From Mycetohabitans rhizoxinica HKI 454 (lineage in GTDB: Bacteria; Pseudomonadota; Gammaproteobacteria; Burkholderiales; Burkholderiaceae): DNA of 64,000 nucleotides. Positions 19,174 to 28,813 of this stretch are shown here, piece by piece. Location: contig NC_014722.1 of the NCBI RefSeq assembly GCF_000198775.1, positions 2,548,080-2,612,079 on the forward strand, given 5' to 3'. The notes below the pieces were generated by a model. That model was not told the origin of the DNA. It searched no databases and was given only the letters and a program-made list of their open reading frames with translations. Position 1 is the first letter of the stretch. The number at the start of each line of letters is the position of its first letter. The position numbers and the translations under genes are program-made.

Positions 19174-20115
19174 ATGAACCTGCGTCACTTGCCCAACCTA
19201 GGCACGTTGAAGGCTTTCGAAGCCGCGGCCCGGCTAGAGAGCTTTTCGCGCGCCGCCCAGGAGCTGTTCGTGACGCACGGCGCGATCAGTCACCAGATCC
19301 GCGCGCTGGAGGCCGAACTCGGCATGCCGCTGTTCAAGCGTGATGGCAAGCGGATCGCGTTGACCGGCTGCGGGCGCCGCTATGCGGCCCAGGTGCGCGC
19401 CGCACTGTTCGACATTGCCGCAGCCACCGATGCGGTTCGCGCCGGTGACCGGGAACGCCGGCTTGTGATCAGCGTGCTGCCGCCGTTTGCCGCCCGCTGG
19501 ATGACGCCGCGGATCGGACGCTTCATCGAGCGGCACCCGGAAATCGACGTCGAGCTGTTGTCCACTAACGCGATCACGCACTTCAATCGAGACGATGTCG
19601 ACGTTGCGCTGCGCTTTGGCGGCGGCAACTATCCGGGGTTGTTCGTTGAGCCGCTGCTCGATGAGGTATTTTTCCCGGTATGCACGCCCAGCTTCAACGG
19701 CGGCCAACTGCCGAAAACGCCGGCCGACCTGGCCGGCCTGACGCTGCTGCGCAACGACGACGAGATGTGGGGTCCATGGTTCCAGGCGGCGGGTCTGAGT
19801 GGCTGGAGCGAGCCGCGGCGTGGGGTACTATACCAGGACTCGTCGATGCTGCTGCAAGCCGCGCTGGAGGGCCAGGGCATTGCGCTAGTGCGCCGCTCGC
19901 TGGCGATGCAAGAGGTGATCAACGGCCGGCTCGTGCGGCTATTCGACATAGACGGCCCCAGTCCGGGGACGTATTGGTTCGTCTGTCCACCCCCGCTGCT
20001 GGAAACGCGCCGGGTCACGGTATTGCTCGAATGGCTGCGTGAGGAGGCCGGGCGCTTTCGCGCTCTGTACGCGCAATGCCCAAGCGGCGTACCCATTTCC
20101 CCGGCCACAGCGTAA
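19174..20115 (+). CDS. LysR-type transcriptional regulator, GcvA-like
   Basis: 313-residue DNA-binding regulator. The N-terminal winged helix-turn-helix (LKAFEAAARLESFSRAAQELFVTHGAISHQIRALE) is followed by the periplasmic-binding-like effector domain (PRIGRFIERHPEIDVELL, DVDVALRFGGGNYPGL, LEGQGIALVRRSLAMQEVINGRLVRLF). HGAISHQI at the recognition helix and LRFG in the effector domain are typical of the GcvA branch. The ATG at 19174 begins the conserved MNLRHLPNLGTLKAF. It is divergent from the DUF2917 gene; the effector is unknown. Confidence 0.9.
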   Translation: MNLRHLPNLGTLKAFEAAARLESFSRAAQELFVTHGAISHQIRALEAELGMPLFKRDGKRIALTGCGRRYAAQVRAALFDIAAATDAVRAGDRERRLVISVLPPFAARWMTPRIGRFIERHPEIDVELLSTNAITHFNRDDVDVALRFGGGNYPGLFVEPLLDEVFFPVCTPSFNGGQLPKTPADLAGLTLLRNDDEMWGPWFQAAGLSGWSEPRRGVLYQDSSMLLQAALEGQGIALVRRSLAMQEVINGRLVRLFDIDGPSPGTYWFVCPPPLLETRRVTVLLEWLREEAGRFRALYAQCPSGVPISPATA

Positions 20116-20152
20116 GCGCTACAGCCGTGCCACGAGCGCTACAGCCGTGCCA
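20115..20152. repeat. Two-copy direct repeat, 18 bp, period 20
   Basis: AGCGCTACAGCCGTGCCA occurs at 20115-20132 and again at 20135-20152, starting over the stop codon of the LysR gene. This is a short perfect tandem duplication of the gene's 3' flank. Confidence 0.8.
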
Positions 20153-20260
20153 TGCGACGCGCCACGGGTGCAGCCGCGCGACGGCTGCATGGGGCGCCGT
20201 GCTGCATTACGACGGCGTACCACGCGCGGCGATTGTCCACGCACGACGCTCGCCCAGTCG

Positions 20261-20530
20261 TCATAGCACGACCTTCACCATCGGGTGCCCGGTCAACGCA
20301 CGATAGAGGTCGTCGATTTGCGCACGGCTGGTCGCACGCACCGTCACTGTGAGGCCGACGTAGTTACCACCGCTGGACGGACGGCTCTGGACCCGGCTGT
20401 CATCGAACTCAACATCGAATTGCCGGACCACCTCAACAATGGCCTGCTGAAACTGCGGATGCGCCTTGCCCATCACCTTGATCGGGAAGTCACACGGAAA
20501 CTGCAACAGCGATTCGTTGGATGAGTTCAT
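20261..20530 (-). CDS. ybeD: YbeD/DUF493 family protein
   Basis: 89-residue small ferredoxin-like-fold protein of the HP0495/YbeD family, thought to be regulatory. It reads LLQFPCDFPIKVMGKAHPQFQ and ends with the family hallmark ALTGHPMVKVVL. The ATG at 20528-20530 is used; an upstream in-frame ATG adds 12 basic residues. ybeD usually lies next to lipB; here DUF2917 and the LysR gene lie between them, so the neighbourhood has been rearranged or the two have been inserted. Confidence 0.85.
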   Translation of the reverse strand: MNSSNESLLQFPCDFPIKVMGKAHPQFQQAIVEVVRQFDVEFDDSRVQSRPSSGGNYVGLTVTVRATSRAQIDDLYRALTGHPMVKVVL

Positions 20531-20635
20531 GACAGCCTTCCTTCGATTATGACAGCGTTTTTTCACTCCCCGGTTTTATGCGGCGCCCCCGCGCGGGGTG
20601 CGCCGACCTCGGCGGCCAATCGCCTGACCCTCAGC

Positions 20636-21847
20636 TTACTTCTTGTTGGCCAGCATCAGCAGCGACGAGTCCCACAAACGTCCGAAGATGCCGGCCTGCG
20701 GCACGGCCTGCAGCGCCACAGCCGGGAACTGTGTCAGTACCTTGCCGTCGGCGACGACCTTCACCGTGCCCACCACCTGCCCGTCGGCGATCGGGCCAAC
20801 CAGCGGACCATGGCGCTCGAGCACCGGCTTGATCTTGTCGCCCACCCCCTTCGGAACCGTGATGTACTGGTCGCTCTTGACGCCGACCGGCACCGCGTTC
20901 TGCAAGCCCTTGTACACGCGCGGTGAATCGATGACCTGGTTGGCCTTGTACAGGCGCACCGTGTCATACGCCGTGTAGCCGTAGTTCAGCATCTTCAGGC
21001 TGTCCTGCGTGCGATCGTGCTCCTTGGGCTCGCCCATCATCACGCTCACCAGCCGGCGCGACGCGTCCGGCACCCCCGGCAGCGGCCGTTTCGCGCTGGC
21101 GATCAGGCAGTAGCCGGCCGCCTTCGTATGGCCAGTCTTGAGCCCGTCCACGGTCGGGTCAATCCACAGCAGCCGGTTGCGATTCAGCTGCTTGATCTTG
21201 TTGTACGTGAAATCCTTGACCGCGAAAATCGAATAATACTCAGGATAGTCACGAATCAAGTGCGCCGACAGCACGGCCAGGTCGGCCGCGCTCGTGTAGT
21301 GCTGGGGATTGGGCATGCCATTCACGTCGGCGTAATGCGTGTTCTTCATGCCCAGCTTCTGCGCCGCCTCGTTCATCATTTGCACGAAGTGCGCTTCGCT
21401 GCCGCCAACAAGCTCGGCCAGCGCGATCGCCGCGTCGTTGCCCGACTGTACGATCATCCCGTACACCAGATCGTGCACGGTCACCGGCTTATTCGCCTCG
21501 ATGAACATGCGCGACTCGTCCGTGCCCACACGACGCACCGCCTCGCCCGGCATCACGGTCTGGTCCATCGAGATCTTCTTGGTCTTCAACGCATCGAACA
21601 CCAGGTATGAGGTCATCAACTTGGTCAGTGAAGCGGGCTCGACCCGCTCGTCGGCGTTGGCCGACGCAAGCGTCTGCGCGCTGCTGGCATCGACGAGCAC
21701 CCACGAGCGTGCATTGACGGCCGGAGGCGGCACTTGTGCGAGCGCGTCGGCGGGAACGATGAGAGCGGAAGCAGCGAGTGCGGCAGGCAGCACGCACGCG
21801 AGCGTTGCCGCGCGGGCGGCAACGCTTGGGACAAAGGTCAAACGCAT
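20636..21847 (-). CDS. dacA: D-alanyl-D-alanine carboxypeptidase (PBP5/6 type)
   Basis: Periplasmic penicillin-binding protein of 403 residues that trims the terminal D-alanine of peptidoglycan stem peptides. A signal peptide (about residues 1-38) precedes the S11 peptidase domain with the three motifs SLTK (Ser73-Lys76), SGN (135-137) and KTG (237-239). The C-terminal PBP5-type beta domain ends in an amphipathic helix, LWDSSLLMLANKK, for membrane attachment. Whether it should be named dacA or dacC cannot be decided from sequence. It is complete. Confidence 0.93.
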   Translation of the reverse strand: MRLTFVPSVAARAATLACVLPAALAASALIVPADALAQVPPPAVNARSWVLVDASSAQTLASANADERVEPASLTKLMTSYLVFDALKTKKISMDQTVMPGEAVRRVGTDESRMFIEANKPVTVHDLVYGMIVQSGNDAAIALAELVGGSEAHFVQMMNEAAQKLGMKNTHYADVNGMPNPQHYTSAADLAVLSAHLIRDYPEYYSIFAVKDFTYNKIKQLNRNRLLWIDPTVDGLKTGHTKAAGYCLIASAKRPLPGVPDASRRLVSVMMGEPKEHDRTQDSLKMLNYGYTAYDTVRLYKANQVIDSPRVYKGLQNAVPVGVKSDQYITVPKGVGDKIKPVLERHGPLVGPIADGQVVGTVKVVADGKVLTQFPAVALQAVPQAGIFGRLWDSSLLMLANKK

Positions 21848-22024
21848 AGCAATCGAATCGACGTTAAACGGGGGAGTTCGGGAAGCGGCCCGCTACGGCG
21901 GCCCGCGGCGCAAGCCGATTGGACTGACGAGCGAGCCAAGCGTTCGTGTCCACGCGGCGAACCAGCATGGCTCGGCACGGGTAATGCGCGAACCGCCTGT
22001 GCGGCGGCAGCGGCGCGGCACCCA

Positions 22025-22669
22025 TTATACGCGCCAGCGCTCGGCGATCACCCGCTTTAGGATATGCAGCTTGCGATGGAAAAAATGCTCGGCCCCCGGG
22101 ATCACCACGACCGGCAGTTCCTGCGGCCGCGCCCAGTCGTAGACCGACGCAAGCGGCACCGTATCGTCGAGTTCACCGTGAATCACGATGGTGTCGAGCG
22201 GCACGTCGGCGACCTGCCAACGGCTTGCCGCGGTGCCGACGAATACCATGCGCTCGATCGCGTCACCGCGTTCGCGCAGTCGCCGCGCCACGTGTGACAG
22301 CACAAATGTACCGAACGAGAAACCCGCCAGCACCAGCGGCACCCCGGCCAGCCCCGGCAGCGTGCGCGCGTGGTCGATTACCGCAATCAGGTCATCCTGC
22401 TCGCCGCGCCCATCATCATGCTCGCCTTCGGTGGCACCGACGCCGCGGAAGTTCGATCGCACCGCCACGTAGCCAAGTTGCACCAACGTGCGCGCCAGCG
22501 TCTGCGCGACCTTATTGTCCAACGAGCCGCCGAACAGCGGATGTGGGTGCGCGACCAACGCTAGCCCGCGTGGCTCGCCCCCCGCGCCGCCACGATCCGG
22601 ACGATCGATCGCAATCTCGATCTTGCCAACCGGACCGTCGATCCGATACTTCTGCGTTTGCGCGTTCAT
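22025..22669 (-). CDS. Alpha/beta hydrolase
   Basis: 214-residue single-domain alpha/beta hydrolase. The nucleophile elbow is GFSFG, the oxyanion region LVAHPHPLFGGSLDNKV follows the first strand, the acid region is IHGELDDTVPLASVYDW, and the catalytic His lies in IPGAEHFFHRKL. The family is often annotated as a CocE/NonD or dienelactone-hydrolase-like esterase; the substrate is unknown. The ATG at 22667-22669 (MNAQTQKYRIDGP) lies just after the ferredoxin gene, from which it is probably co-transcribed. The long upstream in-frame extension is a shadow of the ferredoxin. Confidence 0.88.
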   Translation of the reverse strand: MNAQTQKYRIDGPVGKIEIAIDRPDRGGAGGEPRGLALVAHPHPLFGGSLDNKVAQTLARTLVQLGYVAVRSNFRGVGATEGEHDDGRGEQDDLIAVIDHARTLPGLAGVPLVLAGFSFGTFVLSHVARRLRERGDAIERMVFVGTAASRWQVADVPLDTIVIHGELDDTVPLASVYDWARPQELPVVVIPGAEHFFHRKLHILKRVIAERWRV

Positions 22670-22673
22670 CCGG

Positions 22674-23009
22674 TCACGCCCCGCCGCGCGGCGCATCGAC
22701 CAGCAGGCGCTCGACGATCCGGCCGCCAACCAAATGCGAATCGATGATCTCGTCGATATCTGCTTCGTCGACATAGGTGTACCACGTCGCATCGGGGTAC
22801 ACGACCAGCACAGGACCGAGCTCGCAGCGGTCCAGGCACCCGGCCTTGTTGATGCGCACCTTGCCCTCGCCGGCAAGGCCCAGCGCCTTGATACGCCGTT
22901 TCGCGTATTCCTGCATCGCTTGCGCACCGCAGTTTGCGCAACTCGGGCGCTCGCCGGGATCGCGCTGGTTCAAGCAGAAGAAAACGTGGTGCTGATAAAA
23001 AGAAGTCAT
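22674..23009 (-). CDS. Thioredoxin-like [2Fe-2S] ferredoxin
   Basis: 111-residue protein of the thioredoxin-fold [2Fe-2S] ferredoxin family. Probable cluster cysteines are in VFFCLNQRDPGERPSC and NKAGCLDRCELGP, matching the CX10-12C...CX3C pattern. The WYTYVDEADIDEIIDSHL segment is typical. It may act as an electron carrier or as a metabolic sensor; the partner is unknown. The stop codon lies four bases before the hydrolase start, indicating one transcript. Confidence 0.88.
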   Translation of the reverse strand: MTSFYQHHVFFCLNQRDPGERPSCANCGAQAMQEYAKRRIKALGLAGEGKVRINKAGCLDRCELGPVLVVYPDATWYTYVDEADIDEIIDSHLVGGRIVERLLVDAPRGGA

Positions 23010-23042
23010 TGGAAAGCGGTCCCGCCATCGGCATTAAGTCGA

Positions 23043-23738
23043 TTATAACGACGGGGCAACCGGCACGCCGTGCGCCCCGTCGCTCAGCGCAAGCGCCGGC
23101 TGACTGGCCAGCCAGTCAGCCAGTTGCGACAGCGCAACGTCACTGGCCTGCGCGAGCGCGCGCACGCCGCCGCTCGCATCGGCGGACGACGCCGGCGCAT
23201 CGGCGCCGAACGTCGCCTGCGTGAACTGTCTGCCCCGCCGCAGCAACGTCGCACGCAACGCGACGACGCCGCGGCTCGCGCCGGGCTTGTCGAAGATCTG
23301 CTCGAACTCTAGTAACTCGACCCTCAACACCGGTGCCGACACCGGGTCGCCGGGCGAGACCACCGCGCCGCGTGCGCCGAGCAGCACGCGCAAACGTTGC
23401 GTCAGCAACTGTGCCGGCGTCGCGACCCAGCGGCTGGACGCGTAAGTGCGCGGCTGCTGCGCGTGCGCATAGGCGAGTCGGTAGACGATGCCGTCCGAAT
23501 CCAGGCTCGCCGGTGCGCCCATGTCGACCAGCTTAAACGGACCGAACGCCGGCGCCGCAGCGCCGGCGCGAGGTGCCACCCCGTTCGGGCTCATAGGACC
23601 GGAGTGCACCGCAATGGCCGGCGCGCCGAGATCGTAGCGATGGGCCGCCGGCGACGCGCGGTGTCCGGCCGTGCCGCATCCGCCGAACGTGAACACGCCC
23701 AGCAACACCACAAGCGAACCCATAATACGTGATGACAT
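23043..23738 (-). CDS. ABC-type transport auxiliary lipoprotein (PqiC/YmbA-like)
   Basis: 231-residue lipoprotein with the lipobox FGGC (Cys21) and the domain typical of the last gene of MCE operons: DLGAP..., IVYRLAYAHAQQPRTYASSRWVATPAQLLTQRL, and a C-terminal QLADWLASQPAL. In PqiABC and related systems this lipoprotein sits in the outer membrane and completes the periplasmic bridge. The ATG at 23736-23738 has GAGGA upstream. It follows the mlaD-like gene by 53 bases. The stretch before the domain (about residues 22-75) is Ala/Pro/Gly-rich. Confidence 0.85.
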   Translation of the reverse strand: MSSRIMGSLVVLLGVFTFGGCGTAGHRASPAAHRYDLGAPAIAVHSGPMSPNGVAPRAGAAAPAFGPFKLVDMGAPASLDSDGIVYRLAYAHAQQPRTYASSRWVATPAQLLTQRLRVLLGARGAVVSPGDPVSAPVLRVELLEFEQIFDKPGASRGVVALRATLLRRGRQFTQATFGADAPASSADASGGVRALAQASDVALSQLADWLASQPALALSDGAHGVPVAPSL

Positions 23739-23791
23739 CGATAATCCTCGTCGAATAGACGTTTGCCGTGCAGGGCGGCAACGTGCGCGCG

Positions 23792-24751
23792 TCAGCGCGG
23801 GGAGCCGGATGACCACGAGAAGCCCGGCTCGCCGGGCCCCGGCTCGGGCGACGGTGCACCGAACAGCAGTGCACGCGGATTCGCGTTGATCGCGCCTGCC
23901 GCGCTGTGGACCGACCGCATGGCCTGCCTGACGTCGTCGGCCAGCGAATTCACGCGGGGCAACGTCTCGTAGCCGACTCGCGCGGTCAGCTCCTGCATCG
24001 ACGTATCAAGCTGCGCCAATGCCACACCCGCCTGCTCGGCCGCCTGACCGACCCGGTTCAGATTGGCTGCAACTGGTCCATTGGGATTGGACAGGCTGGT
24101 CGCCAGCACGTTGACTGAGCCCATCGTCCGATTCAGCTCGTCGATCGTGTCCGGCAACTTGCGTGTCACTGGCTCCAGGTGCTGCGTAAGCGCAGCCACG
24201 CCGCTGGCCGCATCCTGAATGCTGCGCGCGGTGGCCAAGTATTGCCGGCGGTTCGGCTCGTCGGTCATCTGCTGCAGATTGACCGCAATTTTCTCCATCT
24301 GATTGAGCAACGCCACGCCACGCCGCTGCAAATCATCGAACAAGCCAGGCCGCATCGGGATCTGTGCGACGTTCTCGTCGGACGAGATCAGGGGGTGCAG
24401 ATCGTCGCCGGTATCATCCAGCTGGATAAAGCCCAGCCCGGTCACGCCTTGCAAGCCGAGCGACGCGAAGCTCGAGTGGGTCAGCGGCACGCGCTTGTCC
24501 ACAAGGATCCGGATTACGATCCGGCCAGGGCGGTGCGTGTCGAAGTGAATGTTCTGCACGTTGCCGACCGCCAGTCCGCGATAGCGCACCGCCGCGTCGG
24601 CGCGCAGACCGGTTACATTCGTCGTGGCAACCAGGTCATACGGGACGCGCTCGGTGCGATCCATGCTGAACCACGCGATTGTCAGCGCGATCGCCACCAA
24701 CAGCACGATCGTAAACAGCCCAGCCCAGAATGCATGTGACTTATTTTCCAT
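23792..24751 (-). CDS. MCE/MlaD-family lipid transport protein
   Basis: 319-residue periplasmic MCE protein anchored by one N-terminal helix (about residues 7-27 after MENKSHAFW). The MCE domain follows (VTGLRADAAVRYRGLAVGNV, VTGLGFIQLDD), then a long helical tail (about residues 150-290) of the kind that forms a channel or bridge across the periplasm. The ATG at 24749-24751 starts one base after the ATPase stop, so the two genes are coupled. The C terminus is Pro/Gly-rich. Confidence 0.9.
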   Translation of the reverse strand: MENKSHAFWAGLFTIVLLVAIALTIAWFSMDRTERVPYDLVATTNVTGLRADAAVRYRGLAVGNVQNIHFDTHRPGRIVIRILVDKRVPLTHSSFASLGLQGVTGLGFIQLDDTGDDLHPLISSDENVAQIPMRPGLFDDLQRRGVALLNQMEKIAVNLQQMTDEPNRRQYLATARSIQDAASGVAALTQHLEPVTRKLPDTIDELNRTMGSVNVLATSLSNPNGPVAANLNRVGQAAEQAGVALAQLDTSMQELTARVGYETLPRVNSLADDVRQAMRSVHSAAGAINANPRALLFGAPSPEPGPGEPGFSWSSGSPR

Positions 24752-24752
24752 C

Positions 24753-25709
24753 TCAGCTTCCCTCAACGCCGACGCCCGGTCGGCGATGCTCGCTGCGATG
24801 CCCGCGCCGGACTGCGTGCTCGACTTCAAGCAATGCGTCGTCGGGTATCGGCTCGAGCGCGGCCGCCGGCAGCTTGGCACGGCGCGACGCTGGCAGCGCC
24901 TGCAGTGCGCGGCGGCCGCGCATGCCCAAAAAATACTCGCGGATGAACGGGTGGTCGACGCCGGCGACCTGCTCGAGTGGCGCCGCGACGATCACCTTGC
25001 GATCGGCCAGCACCGCCACGCGCGTGGACAATGACACTATCGTGTCCAGGTCGTGCGTAACCATCACCACCGTCAGGCCGAGTGCACGATGCAGCGTCGC
25101 AATCAGCTTGACGAACTCCTCTGACGCCTGAGGATCCAAACCGGCAGTCGGCTCGTCCAGAAACAGCAGCTCCGGCTCCAAAGCCAACGCGCGCGCGATA
25201 CCCACGCGCTTAACCATCCCACCGGACAGCGCGGCCGGCACCTTGGTCGCGTGCCGGCCCGACAGCCCGACCATTTCGAGCTTCAGCATGACGATATCCG
25301 ACAATAGCGCCGGCGGGATCTTGCCCAGTTCGCGCAATGGCTGCGCGATGTTATCGAATACCGTCATCGCGGAAAACAGCGCGCCATGCTGGAATAACAT
25401 GCCCGAACGGTTACGCAGCAATTGGGCCGTGCGCGCGCTCATCGTCGCGGTATCCTCGCCGAAGATGCGGATCGTGCCCGAGCTCGGCACCTCGAGGCCG
25501 AGAATCTGCCGGATCAACGTCGTCTTGCCGGAGCCGGAACCACCGACCAGCGACACGATCTCGCCGCGCCGCACGTCCAGGTCCAGATGCTCGTGGATCA
25601 CCGTGCGACCATAGCGCTTGGTCAGATCGGCTACCTCGATGACAGGCTCGGCCACCGGCGGCGCACCGTGGGCGAGGGCCACCGAGGTCAGCGCGTGCGG
25701 TTGGGTCAT
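24753..25709 (-). CDS. ABC transporter ATP-binding protein, MlaF-like
   Basis: 318-residue cytoplasmic ATPase of an MCE-type lipid transporter. Walker A GGSGSGKTT, Q-loop FQHGALFSAMTVFDN, signature LSGGMVKRVGIARAL, Walker B LLFLDEPTAGLDP and H-loop VTHD are all present; the GALFSAMTVFDNI stretch is specific to the MlaF branch. The C-terminal 50 residues after GMRGRRAL extend beyond the usual family length and are basic. It lies seven bases after the permease gene and one base before the mlaD-like gene. Confidence 0.93.
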   Translation of the reverse strand: MTQPHALTSVALAHGAPPVAEPVIEVADLTKRYGRTVIHEHLDLDVRRGEIVSLVGGSGSGKTTLIRQILGLEVPSSGTIRIFGEDTATMSARTAQLLRNRSGMLFQHGALFSAMTVFDNIAQPLRELGKIPPALLSDIVMLKLEMVGLSGRHATKVPAALSGGMVKRVGIARALALEPELLFLDEPTAGLDPQASEEFVKLIATLHRALGLTVVMVTHDLDTIVSLSTRVAVLADRKVIVAAPLEQVAGVDHPFIREYFLGMRGRRALQALPASRRAKLPAAALEPIPDDALLEVEHAVRRGHRSEHRRPGVGVEGS

Positions 25710-25716
25710 CGGCGCC

Positions 25717-26889
25717 TCACAACAATCCGATCCGTTGGAACATGATCGCGAACACCGCGTCGGCCAGCATCACGACCGTGATGGAGGACACAACCGACGT
25801 GGTCGTTCCTTCGCCCAAGCTTTGCGAATTGGGCTTGATGCGCAAGCCGAAGTGGCAGCCGACCAGCGCGATTAGCATGCCGAACGCCACACCCTTGCCC
25901 AGGCCGAGGTACAGGTTCGCCACCGGCACCACGCTTGGCAACGACCGGATAAAGAAGCTCATATCAATATTGAGCACCAGTTGCGCGGCCAGCATCCCAC
26001 CGGCCAGCGCGATGGCGTCGGTCCAGATCACGAGCAACGGCATCGCGACACCCAGCGCGATCACCCGCGGCAAAATCAACCGCAGCCCATGCGAGATCCC
26101 CATGACGCGCATCGCGTCCAATTCCTCGGTCACGCGCATCACGCCCAATTGCGCGGTGATCGCCGAGCCGGAGCGGCCGGCCACGAGAATCGCCGCAAGC
26201 ACCGGGCCAAGCTCCCGAATGATCGACAGCCCGAGAATGTTGACGATGTATGCGTTCGCGCCGAACAACCTCAGTTGCTGCGCGGATAGATACGACAGTA
26301 CGATGCCGATCAGGAAGGCGACCAGCGCGGTGATCGGCAGCGCCTGCGCGCCGGCCGCGTAGACGTTTGCGGAAATCTCGCTCCACGGGATCCGACGTGG
26401 GTCGCGCAGCAACCTGCCGCAGTCAATCACCAGACCACCGAGCAGTGTGATGCCGTCGCGCAAGTGCCCGGCGAAACCGAACACCGCAAGACCCAGCCGC
26501 GTGATGGGATCGATTGCCGCCGCCGGCTCGGCAGGCTCGCGCGTTGCATCAAGCAGCGCGATCCGCTCAAAGATCTCGCGCTGCGTATCGGTCAGGCTGA
26601 GGCCGCACGGCAAGTGCCGTCCCCAGATCTGCCACAGCGCCTGTGCGCCAACATGGTCTAGCCGCTGGATTGGCGACAGGTCCCACAGCGTGTCGGCCCG
26701 GGCCGCCGCGTCGCGCAGCGTGCGCAGCTTGGCCGCGATGCCGCCGCGCCGCTGGTCCAGTGCCAGCGAGAGCGCGGTCCATTGGCCGCCCAGACGAATC
26801 GCCATACCCGACGGCACGGACCGGTCCTGGCTCGTTTTCACGGCATCGACAGTGAGCAACGGCGGCGTCTCGAAATCCAAAGCGGGCAC
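25717..26889 (-). CDS. MCE-type ABC transporter permease (MlaE family) with N-terminal STAS-like domain
   Basis: 390-residue inner-membrane protein. Residues 1 to about 110 form a STAS-like domain (IRLGGQWTALSLAL, LDHVGAQALWQIWG), and the rest is the MlaE permease: DPRRIPWSEISANVYAAG, PITALVAFLIGIVLSYLSAQQL, ELGPVLAAILVAGRSGSAITAQLGVM and EELDAMRVMGIS. The fused STAS form is common in betaproteobacteria. It is the first gene of a four-gene operon (permease, ATPase, MCE protein, lipoprotein) that should move phospholipid or a similar lipid between the membranes. Confidence 0.93.
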   Translation of the reverse strand: MPALDFETPPLLTVDAVKTSQDRSVPSGMAIRLGGQWTALSLALDQRRGGIAAKLRTLRDAAARADTLWDLSPIQRLDHVGAQALWQIWGRHLPCGLSLTDTQREIFERIALLDATREPAEPAAAIDPITRLGLAVFGFAGHLRDGITLLGGLVIDCGRLLRDPRRIPWSEISANVYAAGAQALPITALVAFLIGIVLSYLSAQQLRLFGANAYIVNILGLSIIRELGPVLAAILVAGRSGSAITAQLGVMRVTEELDAMRVMGISHGLRLILPRVIALGVAMPLLVIWTDAIALAGGMLAAQLVLNIDMSFFIRSLPSVVPVANLYLGLGKGVAFGMLIALVGCHFGLRIKPNSQSLGEGTTTSVVSSITVVMLADAVFAIMFQRIGLL

Positions 26890-26953
26890 GGCATAGGGTC
26901 AACGTAGCGTCATTGTATCGAAAGGCGCGGCACGGCCTCGCTACAATAGCAAG

Positions 26954-27946
26954 ATGTTCGATCATTCTTTCCCCCTTGATCCGCCCGACATCCCGGGCAA
27001 GGCCGCCGCCGGCGGCGATCCGCGGCCGGCGGCGGCCCGCCGCATCGAACGCGAGCGGCTCCTCGAGTTGCTCGATCCACGGCCTTCGCGCTGGGCGCTT
27101 GAGGTGGTCTACGAGACCGGCTCGACCAACGCGGATCTCGCCGCGCGGCTGAAGCAAGTACGCGGCGTGCCGTTCGAGCCGAGCGTGCGCGTTGCTTATT
27201 CACAAACGGCGGGACGAGGACGGCGCGGCCGGCCGTGGTTGGCCACCCCGGGCAATGCGCTGCTGTTCTCGCTCAGCTACTTGATGCCGCGCGCGCCGAA
27301 CCAGCTCGCCGGGCTGAGCCTGGCGCTCGGCGCGACGATCGTGGACGGGCTGCGCACCCTGCCGCTGGATGACAACGGACGGCTCTCGCTCAAGTGGCCA
27401 AACGACATCCTGTTAGACGGCGCGAAGCTGGCCGGCGTGCTCGTGGAAACCGTATGGAGCACGCGCGACGCCACCGCGCTGGTAATCGGCGTGGGACTGA
27501 ATGTCAGTAGCACCGATGAGTTGGAGCAGCAAATCGCGTCGTTGCATGAAACGCTGCACGCCACGCTGCCGACTGTGCCTGGCGCACTATCCCACGCGTG
27601 GCCGCACGCTGCGCTCACCCCCGTGCTCGGTGCGGTGCTCAATGCACTGGCAGTCGGGCTGGAGCGCTTCGGCCGGCATGGCTTCGAGCCGTTCCGAGAC
27701 ACCTGGGTCGCCCAGCATGCGTATGCGGGCCAGGAAGTGGTGGTCCTGGAGCAAGGTGACGAGATGGCACGCGGCATCGCGTACGGCGTTGACGAACAAG
27801 GACAACTGCTGATACGCACACCACAAGCAATCCGGGCGATCGCCACGGGCGACGTGTCGCTGCGGCTTGCCGCAAGCGTTGATGCGCCGGCGCGGCCGGC
27901 CGCCAACGGACGCGTGCATGAACAGCCGCACAACGACGACGCATAA
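26954..27946 (+). CDS. birA: Biotin-[acetyl-CoA-carboxylase] ligase
   Basis: 330-residue ligase that joins biotin to the carboxyl carrier protein of biotin enzymes. Catalytic motifs are ETGSTNADL, the biotinyl-AMP loop GRGRRGRPW, LKWPNDILLDGAKLAGVL and IGVGLNV, followed by the C-terminal SH3-like domain. No N-terminal helix-turn-helix is present: the first 35 residues are Pro/Ala/Gly-rich, so it should be a ligase without repressor function. It precedes coaX by six bases. It is intact although the biotin-synthesis genes at 56-59 kb are damaged. Confidence 0.93.
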   Translation: MFDHSFPLDPPDIPGKAAAGGDPRPAAARRIERERLLELLDPRPSRWALEVVYETGSTNADLAARLKQVRGVPFEPSVRVAYSQTAGRGRRGRPWLATPGNALLFSLSYLMPRAPNQLAGLSLALGATIVDGLRTLPLDDNGRLSLKWPNDILLDGAKLAGVLVETVWSTRDATALVIGVGLNVSSTDELEQQIASLHETLHATLPTVPGALSHAWPHAALTPVLGAVLNALAVGLERFGRHGFEPFRDTWVAQHAYAGQEVVVLEQGDEMARGIAYGVDEQGQLLIRTPQAIRAIATGDVSLRLAASVDAPARPAANGRVHEQPHNDDA

Positions 27947-27952
27947 GCCGCC

Positions 27953-28813
27953 ATGATCGATCCTGACCTTACCGGCACGGCCGGCCGCCACCGCCTAGTG
28001 ATCGACGCGGGCAACAGCCGCACTAAATGGGCGCTGGTGCACGCCGATGGCGGTCTGCGGCAACTCGGCGCGTTCTCGCATGAAAACCCGCTGGACGACG
28101 CGCAGGGCGACGTGGTCGCACGCACGGCGGAACTGCAGTGGGACGACTTGCCGACGCCAGCCGATATCTGGATCTCCAACGTTGCGGGCCAGCACGTCGC
28201 CGCGCGCCTGTCGGCGATGCTGGATGCGCGCTGGCCCGGTATCGCACGCACGACCATCGTATCGCGCCACTCGCAGTGCGGGGTGACAAACGGATATGGC
28301 GAGCCGGCACAACTCGGCACCGATCGCTGGGCCGGCATGATCGGTGCACATGCGGCCTACCCACGTGAGCATCTGCTGATCGTCACGCTCGGTACTGCGA
28401 CGACGATCGAAGCACTGCGCGCCGACGGCATCTTTGTCGGTGGCTTGATTGCACCGGGATGGTCGTTGATGATGCGCTCGCTCGGCGAGCATACCGCGCA
28501 GTTGCCAACACTGACGCCGGCCAGCGCACGCTCCGCGCTGGCCGGCAAGCCGGGCCTGACGTTCGGCACCGACACGCCCGCGTCACTGTGCGCCGGATGT
28601 GCGCTCGCGCAAACTGGCCTGATTGAGCATGCTTATCTAACATGGCGTGCCGAGCTCGGCGGCGCGCCGGTACGCATGGTGCTTGGCGGCGGCGCCGCCG
28701 ACGCGTTGGCGCCGGCGCTGACCGTGCCGCACACGCGGCACGATCATTTGATCCTGTCTGGGCTCGCGCTGATTGCGCAGGACGAGGTGGCAACGCTCAG
28801 GCACAGCGCCTGA
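27953..28813 (+). CDS. coaX: Type III pantothenate kinase
   Basis: First enzyme of coenzyme A synthesis, of the CoaX type that is insensitive to feedback by CoA. The 286-residue protein shows the ASKHA-fold phosphate loops [12 protein letters not shown] and [11 protein letters not shown], the conserved [13 protein letters not shown], and the C-terminal [11 protein letters not shown]. It starts six bases after birA stops, so the pair is one transcript, as is common in Burkholderiaceae. Confidence 0.94.
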   Translation: MIDPDLTGTAGRHRLVIDAGNSRTKWALVHADGGLRQLGAFSHENPLDDAQGDVVARTAELQWDDLPTPADIWISNVAGQHVAARLSAMLDARWPGIARTTIVSRHSQCGVTNGYGEPAQLGTDRWAGMIGAHAAYPREHLLIVTLGTATTIEALRADGIFVGGLIAPGWSLMMRSLGEHTAQLPTLTPASARSALAGKPGLTFGTDTPASLCAGCALAQTGLIEHAYLTWRAELGGAPVRMVLGGGAADALAPALTVPHTRHDHLILSGLALIAQDEVATLRHSA